This document shows positions 1 to 8,037 of a DNA stretch of 48,417 bases, piece by piece. A program made the position numbers and the translations under genes. Under the pieces are notes generated by a model. It saw only the letters and a program-made list of their open reading frames with translations. It made no database searches and was not told the DNA's origin. The stretch's first letter is position 1, and each line of letters opens with the position of its first letter. The stretch is taken from NCBI RefSeq assembly GCF_021531475.1, contig NZ_JADYTX010000014.1, positions 1-48,417 on the forward strand, read 5' to 3'. This stretch comes from Fusobacterium perfoetens (lineage in GTDB: Bacteria; Fusobacteriota; Fusobacteriia; Fusobacteriales; Fusobacteriaceae).

Positions 1-92
1 TTTTTGTGATGCATTTTTTTAAATTAACAAATTTATTTAATTTTTTTATTTTTGACTTGACATTTAATAGTTAGTCTTATATATTTTGTTAA
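1..92. other. AT-rich flank downstream of the dehydrogenase gene
   Basis: No gene is visible. A plus-strand promoter-like pair lies here: TTGACA at 57-62, 17 bp spacer, TATATT at 80-85. It would drive transcription antisense to the UDP-glucose dehydrogenase gene. In sequence this AT-rich such matches arise by chance, so it is only a candidate. Confidence 0.3.
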
Positions 93-1337
93 TTAATCTC
101 TACCAAATAAATCCCTTGTATATACCTTTTCCCTTACATCATCTAATGTTTCATCATATCTATTAGCTATTATTGCATTTGACATTTTCTTAAATTTCTC
201 TAAATCATTTACAACTAAACTTCCAAAGAATGTTTCTCCATCATTTAATGTAGGTTCATATATTACAACCTTAACTCCTTTAGCTTTTATTCTCTTCATT
301 ACTCCTTGAATTGAACTTTGTCTAAAGTTATCTGAGTTTGATTTCATTGTTAAACGATATACTCCAACAACACCTTGATTTTCCTTTTCTTGATCCCATT
401 CACTATTTTCTTCATAACAACCAGCAAGAGTTAATACTCTATCAGCTATAAAGTCTTTTCTAGTTCTATTAGATTCTACAATTGCACCGATAATATTTTC
501 TGGCACATCTTTATAGTTTGCTAAAAGTTGTTTTGTATCTTTTGGAAGACAATATCCACCATAACCAAAAGATGGGTTGTTGTATTGATCTCCAATACGT
601 GGATCAAGACATACACCTTTTATTATTTGTTGAGTATTAAGACCTTTCATTTCTGCATAAGTATCAAGCTCATTAAAATATGAAACTCTTAGGGCAAGAT
701 AAGTATTAGCAAATAATTTAACAGCTTCAGCCTCAGTAAATCCCATAAATAGAGTGTCTATATTTTCTTTTATAGCTCCCTCTTGAAGAAGTCCAGCAAA
801 AGTATGAGCTGCTTCAACTAATTTTTCATCTTTCATATCAGTTCCAACTATGATACGTGATGGATAAAGATTGTCATACAAAGCTTTACTTTCTCTTAAA
901 AATTCTGGGCTGAATAATATATTTTTTGTATTATATTTTTCTTTTACTGATTCTGTGAAGCCCACAGGAATAGTAGATTTTATTATCATAATTGCGTTTG
1001 GATTATATTCCATTACAAGTTCTATTACTTTTTCAACAGCTGAAGTGTCGAAGAAATTTTTCTTACTATCATAGTTAGTAGGAGCAGCAATAACTACAAA
1101 ATCTGCATCGCAATATGCTTCTTTTGCATCAAGTGTTGCTACTAAATCTAAATCTTTTTCAGCTAAATATTTCTCAATATATTCATCTTGAATAGGAGAT
1201 TTTTTATTATTTATTAAATCTACTTTTTCAGGTACAATATCAACAGCTACAACTTTATGATGTTGTGCTAAAAGTGTTGCAATACTAAGACCTACATACC
1301 CTGTACCAGCCACTGCTATTTTTAATTTTTTGTCCAT
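93..1337 (-). CDS. ugd: UDP-glucose 6-dehydrogenase
   Basis: Oxidises UDP-glucose to UDP-glucuronate with NAD+ in the cytoplasm, supplying uronic acid for surface polysaccharide. The N-terminus carries a Rossmann motif ([11 protein letters not shown]), and the nucleophilic cysteine lies in [10 protein letters not shown] about two thirds of the way along, as in the family. The length of about 414 residues is normal. I place the start at the ATG at 1337 because homologues begin a few residues before the Rossmann strand. An in-frame ATG at 1349 sits directly against the purine-rich AAGGG and is less likely. It is the third gene of a minus-strand run with the acetyltransferase and the epimerase. 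Together they would convert UDP-glucose to UDP-glucuronate and on to a 4-epimer such as UDP-galacturonate. Function is secure; the exact start is not. Confidence 0.95.
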   Translation of the reverse strand: MDKKLKIAVAGTGYVGLSIATLLAQHHKVVAVDIVPEKVDLINNKKSPIQDEYIEKYLAEKDLDLVATLDAKEAYCDADFVVIAAPTNYDSKKNFFDTSAVEKVIELVMEYNPNAIMIIKSTIPVGFTESVKEKYNTKNILFSPEFLRESKALYDNLYPSRIIVGTDMKDEKLVEAAHTFAGLLQEGAIKENIDTLFMGFTEAEAVKLFANTYLALRVSYFNELDTYAEMKGLNTQQIIKGVCLDPRIGDQYNNPSFGYGGYCLPKDTKQLLANYKDVPENIIGAIVESNRTRKDFIADRVLTLAGCYEENSEWDQEKENQGVVGVYRLTMKSNSDNFRQSSIQGVMKRIKAKGVKVVIYEPTLNDGETFFGSLVVNDLEKFKKMSNAIIANRYDETLDDVREKVYTRDLFGRD

Positions 1338-1358
1338 TTTTTTACACATCCCTTTTAT

Positions 1359-1907
1359 CTAAACTATATTATTAATATAATCTTTTGTTGCTTCTATATT
1401 CTCTATTATTTTACAAGGATTTCCTACAACTATTGAGTTATCAGGAATATCTCTATTTACATAGGTATTTGGTGCTATCAAAACATTATTTCCTATTTTT
1501 ATTCTACCTACTATCGTTGAGTTTACTCCAATCCATACTTTATTACTTATTATAGGAGTGCCTTTTCTTTCTCCCCTATTTTCCTGACCAATAGTAACTC
1601 CTTTATGAATATTTACATTCTCTCCTAGAATTACATTTGGATTTATAGTTATATCAAAGGGATGACCCACATAAAATCCCTTTCCTATTTTTGTATTTGG
1701 ACTTATCTCTATTCCATACTTAAGTCTTATTTGCCTTATAAAAATTTTATAAAATAATTTTAAAAATTTATTGTTTGAATTTTGATATTTTCTAAAAAAA
1801 TAATTAAATCTCAATTCGTGATTAAATATTACTTTTAAGATATCTTTATTCTTGCATTCTCTTCCAAAATATCTATAAAAATCTTGTGAAAATTTTAAAC
1901 TATTCAT
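1359..1907 (-). CDS. Serine O-acetyltransferase-like hexapeptide (left-handed beta-helix) acyltransferase
   Basis: A protein of 182 residues. The second half (about residues 70-172) is a run of hexapeptide repeats ending in VVGNPCKII, the usual close of the CysE/sugar O-acetyltransferase fold. A histidine-containing turn (NIHKGVTIG) corresponds to the catalytic region of CysE-like enzymes. The basic, aromatic N-terminus (residues 1-60) has no recognised domain. Clear Shine-Dalgarno AGAGGGG lies 7 nt before the ATG. It sits between epimerase and dehydrogenase genes, so I infer that it acetylates a surface sugar rather than serine. Such CysE-like proteins are common in capsule and O-antigen clusters. 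A true serine acetyltransferase would usually be longer and near cysteine genes. The substrate is unknown. Confidence 0.8.
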   Translation of the reverse strand: MNSLKFSQDFYRYFGRECKNKDILKVIFNHELRFNYFFRKYQNSNNKFLKLFYKIFIRQIRLKYGIEISPNTKIGKGFYVGHPFDITINPNVILGENVNIHKGVTIGQENRGERKGTPIISNKVWIGVNSTIVGRIKIGNNVLIAPNTYVNRDIPDNSIVVGNPCKIIENIEATKDYINNIV

Positions 1908-1932
1908 AAACTTACCCCTCTATTTGTATTTC

Positions 1933-2964
1933 TTATAAATAGAATTTTTTATACCATTCTGCAAATTTTCTTAATCCATCTCTTAAAGAAGTACTTGGTT
2001 TAAAATTAAAATCTCTTATTAAATCCTCTACATCTGCATAAGTCATTTCAACATCACCAGGTTGCATTGGTACTAGCTCTTTATGAGCTTCAAAGTCATA
2101 ATCTTTAGGTAAAACCTCTGCTCTTATTAACTCTTGTTGTAAAATATCTACAAAGTCTAATAAATTTTCTGGTTTATTATTTCCTATGTTATATACCTTA
2201 TATCTAACACCGTTTTCATTTCTGTCTGGAGTTTTTTCCATAACATTTACTACACCAGTAACAATATCATCTATATATGTAAAGTCACGTTTACAATTTC
2301 CATAGTTAAATATTTGGATTTTTTCACCTTTTATTAATTTATTAGTAAATCCGAAATATGCCATATCTGGTCTACCTGCTGGTCCATAAACTGTAAAGAA
2401 ACGTAACCCTGTTGATGGAATATCATAAAGTTTTGAATATGCGTGAGCCATCAATTCATTTGATTTCTTTGTTGCTGCATAAAGTGATACAGGATTATCA
2501 ACTTTATCTTCTGTTGAGTATGGTATTTTTTTATTCATTCCATATACGCTAGAACTAGATGCGTATACTAAGTGTTCTACTTTATTGTGACGACAAGCTT
2601 CTAAAATATTAAAAAATCCGATTAAGTTTGATTCTAAGTAGGCATCAGGGTTAGTAATTGAATATCTTACTCCAGCTTGAGCAGCTAAATTTACAACAAT
2701 TTCTGGTTTATATTCTTCAAAAACTTTTTCAACTAAAGGTTTATCAGCAATATTTCCTTTTATGAAAGTAAAGTTTTTGAAGTTTTTAAGTTCTATTAAT
2801 CTGTATTCTTTTAGATTAACATCATAATAGTCATTAACACTATCAAAACCAATAACTTTTATATCAGAAAATCTATTGTATAACTCTTTAACTAAGTTTG
2901 AACCGATAAATCCAGCAGCTCCTGTTACAAGGATAGTTTTTTGTGATAAATCAATTTTTTCCAT
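1933..2964 (-). CDS. NAD-dependent sugar epimerase, probably UDP-glucuronate 4-epimerase
   Basis: Extended short-chain dehydrogenase of 343 residues. It has the N-terminal Rossmann motif TGAAGFIGSN, the SSSSVYG strand and the catalytic YAATKKSNE (Y-x3-K). The segments LRFFTVYGPAGRPDMA and DFTYIDDIV are typical of the UDP-glucuronate 4-epimerase group (CapI-like). The C-terminal part ends with the usual substrate-binding helix and KFAEWYKKFY tail. The start is the ATG at 2964, preceded by TAGGAG; an upstream TTG at 2970 is in frame but less well placed. It is first in the minus-strand run and has a consensus promoter at 3002-3030. With the adjacent dehydrogenase it would give UDP-galacturonate. 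Exact substrate is inferred from similarity and context. Confidence 0.9.
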   Translation of the reverse strand: MEKIDLSQKTILVTGAAGFIGSNLVKELYNRFSDIKVIGFDSVNDYYDVNLKEYRLIELKNFKNFTFIKGNIADKPLVEKVFEEYKPEIVVNLAAQAGVRYSITNPDAYLESNLIGFFNILEACRHNKVEHLVYASSSSVYGMNKKIPYSTEDKVDNPVSLYAATKKSNELMAHAYSKLYDIPSTGLRFFTVYGPAGRPDMAYFGFTNKLIKGEKIQIFNYGNCKRDFTYIDDIVTGVVNVMEKTPDRNENGVRYKVYNIGNNKPENLLDFVDILQQELIRAEVLPKDYDFEAHKELVPMQPGDVEMTYADVEDLIRDFNFKPSTSLRDGLRKFAEWYKKFYL

Positions 2965-3001
2965 AACCAATCTCCTATATACTTTCTAATTTATGTAGAT
3001 A

Positions 3002-3030
3002 ATTGTATCTTTTTATTATAAAAATGTCAA
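3002..3030 (-). promoter_or_regulatory. Sigma-70 promoter for the epimerase operon
   Basis: On the minus strand TTGACA (3030-3025) and TACAAT (3007-3002) are separated by exactly 17 bp. Transcription would begin about 30 nt before the epimerase start codon at 2964. Confidence 0.7.
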
Positions 3031-3092
3031 TCTATATTTAACAATTTTAATAATAAAAATTACATTTTTTAATTAAGTTCAATGAAACAAAA

Positions 3093-3127
3093 AGACCCTC
3101 ATTAAATTTCAAATTAATTACAGGTCT
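3093..3127 (-). terminator. Rho-independent terminator between two minus-strand promoters
   Basis: The minus strand reads an AGACC/GGTCT stem with an inner AT-rich ATTAATTT/AAATTTAAT helix, followed by CTTTTTGTTT. It lies downstream of the promoter at 3214-3242 and upstream of the promoter at 3002-3030, so it would end a short RNA or attenuate read-through into the epimerase gene. Confidence 0.6.
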
Positions 3128-3148
3128 ACACTATTTTTATTTATACTA

Positions 3149-3160
3149 CCCCCCCCCCCC
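3149..3160. repeat. C12 homopolymer tract
   Basis: Twelve consecutive C (G on the minus strand) in DNA that is otherwise about three quarters A/T. It lies in the transcribed part of the putative short RNA that starts near 3207. Tracts of this kind can change length by slipped-strand replication. Here it would alter an untranslated RNA, not a reading frame. The assembled length may itself be uncertain. Confidence 0.85.
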
Positions 3161-3213
3161 GTTAAATTCGTACACTTATATTAAACTTTTTCATTTTCAA
3201 ATCAGGTTAATTA

Positions 3214-3242
3214 ATTATACCCCTCAATTTTTGATATGTCAA
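3214..3242 (-). promoter_or_regulatory. Consensus sigma-70 promoter for a short untranslated RNA or long leader
   Basis: The minus strand carries a perfect TTGACA (3242-3237), a 17-bp spacer and a perfect TATAAT (3219-3214). Transcription starting near 3207 would run through the G12 tract and reach the terminator at 3093-3127, giving an RNA of about 115 nt. I see no convincing reading frame in it; a 10-codon ATG frame lacks a ribosome binding site. Confidence 0.65.
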
Positions 3243-3418
3243 GGAAATATTTACTTTTTTACATCACTTTTACAATTTTATTTTTCTTACTAATCACTGA
3301 CATTTTCTGTCTTTTATCCAATCTGAAAATTATTAAGATGTTTTGATTTTTCTATTTTTTTATATTTTCTTAACAAAAATTACTATTTTTCTTATTTATT
3401 TTTTTCATTAACTATACT

Positions 3419-3455
3419 TATAAGAAAAATGAACTATAATTTCATTTTTCTTATA
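3419..3455. repeat. Perfect 15-bp inverted repeat
   Basis: TATAAGAAAAATGAA at 3419-3433 and its exact reverse complement at 3441-3455 are separated by the 7-nt loop CTATAAT. Neither strand has a T-run directly after the hairpin, so it is not a typical terminator. Role unknown; an operator or the relic of a mobile element is possible. Confidence 0.7.
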
Positions 3456-3575
3456 CAAATATGCAATAATATCAGATTGAATTTTAGATTTTTTATTACA
3501 TTTTTATAATAATTTTAATTTCTTTTTCATAATTTTATATGGAAAATGTTTAGTGTAATAAAACACTGTATACAT

Positions 3576-3609
3576 AAAAAATCCCATCTCTCAAAAGACA
3601 GGATTTTTT
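3576..3609. terminator. Bidirectional terminator-like hairpin
   Basis: AAAAAATCC at 3576-3584 pairs with GGATTTTTT at 3601-3609, giving T-runs on both strands. No intact gene on either side clearly feeds into it. Confidence 0.5.
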
Positions 3610-3751
3610 TCTTTAATTGAATTTTATTAAATTATATGATAAAATACATATACCAATATTGCTATTATGATGGATTTTTATCTTATTTTGCAGATGAAAT
3701 CATAACATATATTGATTTCAATCAAACTTTTGATATTTGTATTTGGTTTAA

Positions 3752-3964
3752 AAACTTAAAGCAAATATTTTTTTATTATTTAACTTTACTACAAAATTTA
3801 AAATTGGAGGAAATAAATATGAATCTTTGCAAAATAATAGGAGTTTTAATGAAACTGGTTCTTATAGAAGGTATTTCACTCTCAAAATAACAAAATCCAT
3901 TTTTATAGATAAGAATCAAATTCTAAACCAGAGGGGAGAACTCCCCTTACCTTCCACCAAATGA
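3752..3964 (+). pseudogene. Decayed coding fragment, family unknown
   Basis: An open frame without a start codon ends in TGA at 3962-3964. Its last 50 residues, including ETGSYRRYFTLKITKSIF, look like real protein sequence rather than random AT-rich translation. Stops lie just upstream in the same frame, so only the C-terminal part of a former gene would remain. A different frame from 3636 to 3890 is also open but has poor composition and no ribosome binding site. I do not recognise the family. The 2965-4039 stretch therefore looks like an eroded locus between the polysaccharide genes and the ATPase pair. Confidence 0.3.
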
Positions 3965-4039
3965 AAATATTTAAATATTTTAAAGATTATATTTATATGA
4001 AAAATTAGAACTCTACAAATCTTTTTTTACACTATTTCA

Positions 4040-4612
4040 TTAAATAAATAGCTTTTCTAACTCATAAATTTCATTTGCCTTTTTAATAAAAAATTCAACT
4101 TTACTTATACTATCTATATTATTCTCTTTGCTACTTTTTCTTTTTGAAGTAAGTTTTCTCTGGTCATTATAAAATATTCCTTCTTTTATAACATAATCTA
4201 TTTTCTCTATTTCGTTACTATCTTTATATATTTCAAATAAAAAATCTACAAAAGCTTTTCCTTTTCTCAGTTGAGACAAAGCTTTCTTTTTTGCATCATT
4301 ACTTAATGTTGATTTTATTTCTAAAAGAAATACACAAAGATGATTATCCTTTTTAAAAATAATTATTCTATCATTTTTTGAGTTAATACCTTCAATAGAT
4401 TTATTAAAAAAAGGATATACTCTAAACTCTCCATCTTCATTTTGATCCAAAGAAAAGGCAACAATCTTTCCTTTTGTCTTTATTTTAACAAACTTTCCAC
4501 TTGCATTGCTATTTTCTTCATAAAAAATTAAATGACCGTCTACATTTTTTCTAACTTTAAAATCTTCAAAAATAATATTATCTAAATCTACCAAAATTTG
4601 ATCTACATCCAT
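4040..4612 (-). CDS. Putative PD-(D/E)XK-like nuclease partner of the adjacent AAA ATPase
   Basis: A protein of 190 residues that I cannot assign to a named family. The central part has the order expected for a PD-(D/E)XK nuclease core: D81 opening the strand DRIIIF, then E98-x-K100 at the end of the next strand (VFLLEIKS), then Q114 and aromatic residues in a helix (SQLRKGKAFVDF), matching the Q-x3-Y/F type motif IV. The N-terminal 75 residues look like a small beta-rich domain, and the C-terminus is lysine-rich and helical. Its ATG overlaps the TAA of the ATPase gene by one base (TAATG), so translation is coupled and the two proteins probably work together. I infer an effector of a two-gene defence or restriction-like system. 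The nuclease call rests on motif spacing only. Confidence 0.5.
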   Translation of the reverse strand: MDVDQILVDLDNIIFEDFKVRKNVDGHLIFYEENSNASGKFVKIKTKGKIVAFSLDQNEDGEFRVYPFFNKSIEGINSKNDRIIIFKKDNHLCVFLLEIKSTLSNDAKKKALSQLRKGKAFVDFLFEIYKDSNEIEKIDYVIKEGIFYNDQRKLTSKRKSSKENNIDSISKVEFFIKKANEIYELEKLFI

Positions 4613-5964
4613 TATTCATCACCAGATTCTTTTATTGAATAATAAATATCATCATTTCTCTCGTTGATACTTTCAATTACTTCGTCAAAAGTTTTTGTAA
4701 TAATTCCCTCTTCTCCTATTTCCATTTCATCTAGAATTCCATCTTTAAATAAATAAGCTCCCACATTCTTTCTTTCTAAAACATCTTCTTTACTATAGTC
4801 ATATTTTTCCATAATTTTAGTTTTATTTTTAAAATCATTATCTAACATTAAAAGATTATTAAACTCTTTAGTAATATAATCACTGTGGGTAGAAATAATT
4901 ACTTTAATACCACTATTTACTAATCTTACAAGTAGTTTAGCAATTTTTACTTGATTTTCTGGATGTAAATTTAATTCTGGCTCATCAATTATTAGATAAT
5001 CTCTATTTTTTATTAGATGTCTTAAGTAAAATATTATTCCAAAAATTGTTTTTACAGTTGAAGAAGCTATATATAAGTCTAACTCTTTTTCATTTTCAGT
5101 TTGATAAAAAATTCTATTATTATCTATTTTATATTTTCCCCTAATTATCTCTTTTTCCATCTCTTTTGCTATGTTAACAAAAATTTCGTTTCCTTCGTTT
5201 TTATCATATATATCCAATTTAGTTAAAATTTTTAAATAATCTTTTACAGGTTTAGGATAATTATTGACATTTTCTATCTCTTCCTTACCTTCAACAGAAA
5301 AATCCATATTTTCTACAATATTAGCTCTTTTTCTTAAAAGTTCATTATAGAAAATATTAAGTCCATTTCTCTCAGTAGGTAACATATACTTTTGATTCTC
5401 TTCTTGAATTAAACAAATTTGAAGGAAATTTTCTATATATCTTCTCAAAGATTCTTCTAATATTTTTTTTTCTGTTTTTTCTTTAAAATAAATTAATGTT
5501 ATTTTATCACTACCTTCCACTTTATTAAGATTGCTTATTTTTACTTTATTTTCTCCAATGGTTACATTTCTGTCAAATTTTAGTTTAATTAGCTTTTCTC
5601 TTTTTTGCTCTTTATCTAATTCAATCTCTAATTCTAATTCTTCAAAAAAATCTTTCTTGCTATTAAAAACTTTATACAAATTTTCTTTAACTTCATTAGC
5701 TATTTCTTTAACTATTCTATCAAAATTATTATCAAATAAACTAACTACATCTATTTCTTGCACCCCTTCTTTAAACAATTGATCTATATTTAAATTAAGG
5801 TTTGTTCTATAATCTTTTAAGGTTTCTAAAATAGAATAAATTAAATAATTAACATAAGTTTTTCCTGTATTATTTTTTCCACAAAATATAGTCATATTTC
5901 TTATAGTAACTTCACCTTTTTTTAAAGGACCTAAATTTTTAAATTTTATTTTCAATCTGATCAC
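4612..5964 (-). CDS. AAA family (AAA_15/OLD-like, ABC-type) ATPase
   Basis: A protein of 450 residues with an SMC/ABC-like split ATPase. The Walker A motif GKNNTGKT lies at residues 29-36, long helical charged segments span about 85-290, and the ABC-type SSTVKTIFG segment follows at about 301. The Walker B is YLIIDEPE (D327, E328) with a D-loop-like LNLHPENQ, and the H-switch is STH at 358-360. This architecture is shared by OLD, RloC/RloA, AbiL and PARIS AriA ATPases, many of which sense phage infection. No TOPRIM domain is fused at the C-terminus; instead the overlapping next gene supplies a putative nuclease. The start is a GTG (5964) after AGGA, or a TTG at 5955 after AGGTGA. The upstream neighbour is IS-disturbed DNA, consistent with an accessory cassette. 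Confidence 0.85.
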   Translation of the reverse strand: MIRLKIKFKNLGPLKKGEVTIRNMTIFCGKNNTGKTYVNYLIYSILETLKDYRTNLNLNIDQLFKEGVQEIDVVSLFDNNFDRIVKEIANEVKENLYKVFNSKKDFFEELELEIELDKEQKREKLIKLKFDRNVTIGENKVKISNLNKVEGSDKITLIYFKEKTEKKILEESLRRYIENFLQICLIQEENQKYMLPTERNGLNIFYNELLRKRANIVENMDFSVEGKEEIENVNNYPKPVKDYLKILTKLDIYDKNEGNEIFVNIAKEMEKEIIRGKYKIDNNRIFYQTENEKELDLYIASSTVKTIFGIIFYLRHLIKNRDYLIIDEPELNLHPENQVKIAKLLVRLVNSGIKVIISTHSDYITKEFNNLLMLDNDFKNKTKIMEKYDYSKEDVLERKNVGAYLFKDGILDEMEIGEEGIITKTFDEVIESINERNDDIYYSIKESGDE

Positions 5965-6062
5965 CTGTTCCTATATCTATATTTTCCAATCAATTTTTTT
6001 ATTAATATTTTATATTATTCTCAAAATTTCTGTTATATATAAAAGATTCTACCATTTTTTAA

Positions 6063-6263
6063 TTAAAATATCAACGAGGACTTTTTTCTTTTCTGACCAT
6101 TGCTGATACAAAAGATTATACTAATACAAAACCTCATACTTCCAAAAGTCCAAAAGGGTATACTGACGGAATTACAGAAAGCTATACTGACACTAGTACA
6201 GAAGGCACATACTCTATTAATAATAACTATAGTGAACCTCTCCCACTTAAAATTACTTTGTAA
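6063..6263 (+). pseudogene. Orphan C-terminal coding fragment truncated at the IS boundary
   Basis: A start-less open frame translates to a Thr/Ser/Tyr-rich stretch (for example YTDGITESYTDTSTEGTYS). It runs into the right end of the IS200/IS605 element, where it stops at 6261-6263 inside the terminal hairpin. The composition suggests an extracellular or repeat-rich protein whose remainder has been lost; nothing on the other side of the element continues it. This may be a gene remnant disrupted by transposition. The family is not recognised. Confidence 0.3.
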
Positions 6264-6440
6264 TTTTTGAAGTGGGAGCTTCTTCTTGGGAAGTAGCTGC
6301 TTTTGTTAGCCAACTATATTTACCAAGCTATCCCCGTAGTTCCTACGGTTCTTTTTATTTTTTAGACTGCTTGTCTTATTCTTAGACCTTCAGCCAATAT
6401 ATTTTTACTTGCATTTATATCCCTGTCGTGGTGAGTATGA
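6232..6440 (-). ncRNA. Predicted TnpB omega RNA (reRNA) at the IS right end
   Basis: In IS605 elements the guide RNA for TnpB comes from the end of tnpB and the right end, with the guide taken from the flank. The tnpB stop is followed by two compact helices: CCGTAGGAACTACGG just after the stop, and the terminal CTCCCACTT/AAGTGGGAG stem. The guide would start at about 6232 and read outward on the minus strand (TATAGTTATTATTAATAG). The 5' boundary is unknown and is set here within the tnpB C-terminus. Confidence 0.6.
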
Positions 6441-7501
6441 CAAATTGGACAAGTCCACTCTCTTACATCAAGAGTTTTCTTGCCATCACGATTCCCACAT
6501 ACAGAGCATATCTGACTTGACGGATATAGTCTATCTATTTTTATTATTTCTTTACCATACCATTTCGCCTTATACTCAAGTTTATTTACAAAACTAGCCC
6601 AAGATACATCTCCAATAGATTTTGCTAATTTATGATTATGAAGTAATCCCTTTGTATTTAAGTCTTCAATACAAATAATATCGTGGTTTTTGATTATATC
6701 CATACTTAATTTATTTAAGAAATCAACTCTCATATTCATAATTTTTTCGTGTATCTTAGCTACTTTAATTTTTTGTTTTTGATAATTTTTAGCCTCGCTT
6801 AATTTTCTATTTTCTTTTTTTGCAATTAGAAGTCTTTTTGATAATTTTCTTTGTTCTCTTTTTAGTTTTTTCTCTAATTGTTTTCTAAATTTTAGATTTT
6901 CTATTTTTTCTCCAGTAGAAAGAATAGCCATATCTTTAATACCTAAATCAATTCCTACTGATAAATTAGTTTTTGGTAATTCTTGAATATCAGTTTCACA
7001 TAACAAAGAGATAAAATACTTGCCACTTCCATTACGCGAAATAGTAGCAGATTTTATTATACCCTCTATTTTTCTATGCACTTTAATTTTTACTAATTCT
7101 TTAAGTTTTGGAATTTTTAATCTGTTTTCAAAAATATTTATAGTACCATTTTGATTATTAGTTGTATAACTTTGTACAGGATTTTTCTTAGATTTGAATT
7201 TAGGAAAACCTATAGATTTATCTCTAAAAAAATTTTTATATGCTTTATCTAAATTCATTTGAGCGTTAGCAAGAGCAAGACTATCTACTTCTTTTAGAAA
7301 TTCATACTCTTTTTTATATTGAGCAGGAGTTGGATATTTTATCTTTTTATCAGTATTACCTTTACTTTCTTCATATGCTTTGATTCTATCATTTAGCATA
7401 AGATTATAGACAAGACGAACACAACCAAAAGTTTTACTAAAAAATATTTTTTGTTCATTGCTTGGATAAATTCTAAATTTATATGCTTTTAGCTGTTTCA
7501 T
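6362..7501 (-). CDS. tnpB: IS200/IS605 TnpB RNA-guided nuclease
   Basis: A full-length TnpB of 379 residues. The RuvC triad is intact: D185 in VGIDLG, E279 in IICIEDL and D361 in DRDINASKN. Between the second and third comes the zinc finger C332-x2-C335 ... C351-x2-C354. The N-terminal segment (KAYKFRIYP, then FGCVRLVYN) is the standard opening. Family knowledge says TnpB cuts DNA at target-motif-adjacent sites specified by omega RNA, which preserves the transposon at the donor site after TnpA excision. The start ATG at 7501 has a GGGAG upstream. Twenty bases separate it from tnpA, so both are probably on one transcript. Confidence 0.95.
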   Translation of the reverse strand: MKQLKAYKFRIYPSNEQKIFFSKTFGCVRLVYNLMLNDRIKAYEESKGNTDKKIKYPTPAQYKKEYEFLKEVDSLALANAQMNLDKAYKNFFRDKSIGFPKFKSKKNPVQSYTTNNQNGTINIFENRLKIPKLKELVKIKVHRKIEGIIKSATISRNGSGKYFISLLCETDIQELPKTNLSVGIDLGIKDMAILSTGEKIENLKFRKQLEKKLKREQRKLSKRLLIAKKENRKLSEAKNYQKQKIKVAKIHEKIMNMRVDFLNKLSMDIIKNHDIICIEDLNTKGLLHNHKLAKSIGDVSWASFVNKLEYKAKWYGKEIIKIDRLYPSSQICSVCGNRDGKKTLDVREWTCPICHTHHDRDINASKNILAEGLRIRQAV

Positions 7502-7520
7502 CAGTCCAACTCCCTCAAAA

Positions 7521-7925
7521 TTATTTACTCTTTTGTCCTTGTTCCTCTATATATTTTTTTATGATTTCAATAGGAGCTCCTCCAGTGGTCAACAAACAAA
7601 AACTTTTAGACCAAAACATTTCTTTCCAAAGATATTTTCTTATATGTGGAAATTCTTTTTTTATTATCCTAGAACTTGCTGATTTATACGCATTTATGAA
7701 TTTAGTCAATTCTGTTTTAGGATGAGCCTTGAACATTATATGTATGTGGTCTTTATCGTGATTCCATTGTACTAAAGTTATATGATACGGAACTCCAATT
7801 CTTACAAACATATCTTTAGCAAATTCAGAAATTGTGTCATCAAATACATTTTTTCTATATTTTACTACAAGAACTAAGTGATAATGCAATAAAAATACTG
7901 AATGACAATTACTATCTAATTCCAT
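7521..7925 (-). CDS. tnpA: IS200/IS605 Y1 transposase
   Basis: A protein of 134 residues, the usual size for the HUH single-tyrosine transposase. The metal-binding HUH motif is H60-I-H62 (KDHIHIMF) and the catalytic tyrosine is Y125 in IIKKYIEEQG. It cuts and rejoins single-stranded IS ends at subterminal hairpins. A TATAAT-like sequence lies about 40 bp upstream of its ATG on the minus strand, just inside the left-end hairpin. The gene appears intact. Confidence 0.95.
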   Translation of the reverse strand: MELDSNCHSVFLLHYHLVLVVKYRKNVFDDTISEFAKDMFVRIGVPYHITLVQWNHDKDHIHIMFKAHPKTELTKFINAYKSASSRIIKKEFPHIRKYLWKEMFWSKSFCLLTTGGAPIEIIKKYIEEQGQKSK

Positions 7926-7992
7926 TGTTTTTACTCCTATTTTTATATATTTACTGATTATATTATATCACTTTACCTTCTAAAAAACAATA

Positions 7993-8037
7993 GGGCAATT
8001 CATCGCACTACCTATAGAGGTGGGCGACTTCTTGCCC
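7993..8037 (-). repeat. IS left-end hairpin
   Basis: GGGCAA (7993-7998) pairs with TTGCCC (8032-8037). Inner complementarity comes from TCGC/GCGA and ACTACCTATAGAGGT. It is the subterminal hairpin expected to be recognised by TnpA. Confidence 0.7.

Noticed and set aside
3002-3242. A protein-coding gene containing the C12 tract (contingency gene)
   Set aside because: All frames through the tract are closed within a few codons by stops on either side, so slippage would not switch a reading frame.
3636-3890. 84-codon open frame on the plus strand
   Set aside because: No ribosome binding site at its ATG, Tyr/Ile/Phe-dominated composition as in random AT-rich DNA, and it overlaps a better protein-like remnant in another frame.
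5531-5782. Ser/Leu-rich frame opposite the ATPase gene
   Set aside because: Complement of a Lys/Glu-rich coiled-coil region; composition is an artefact of the antisense reading.
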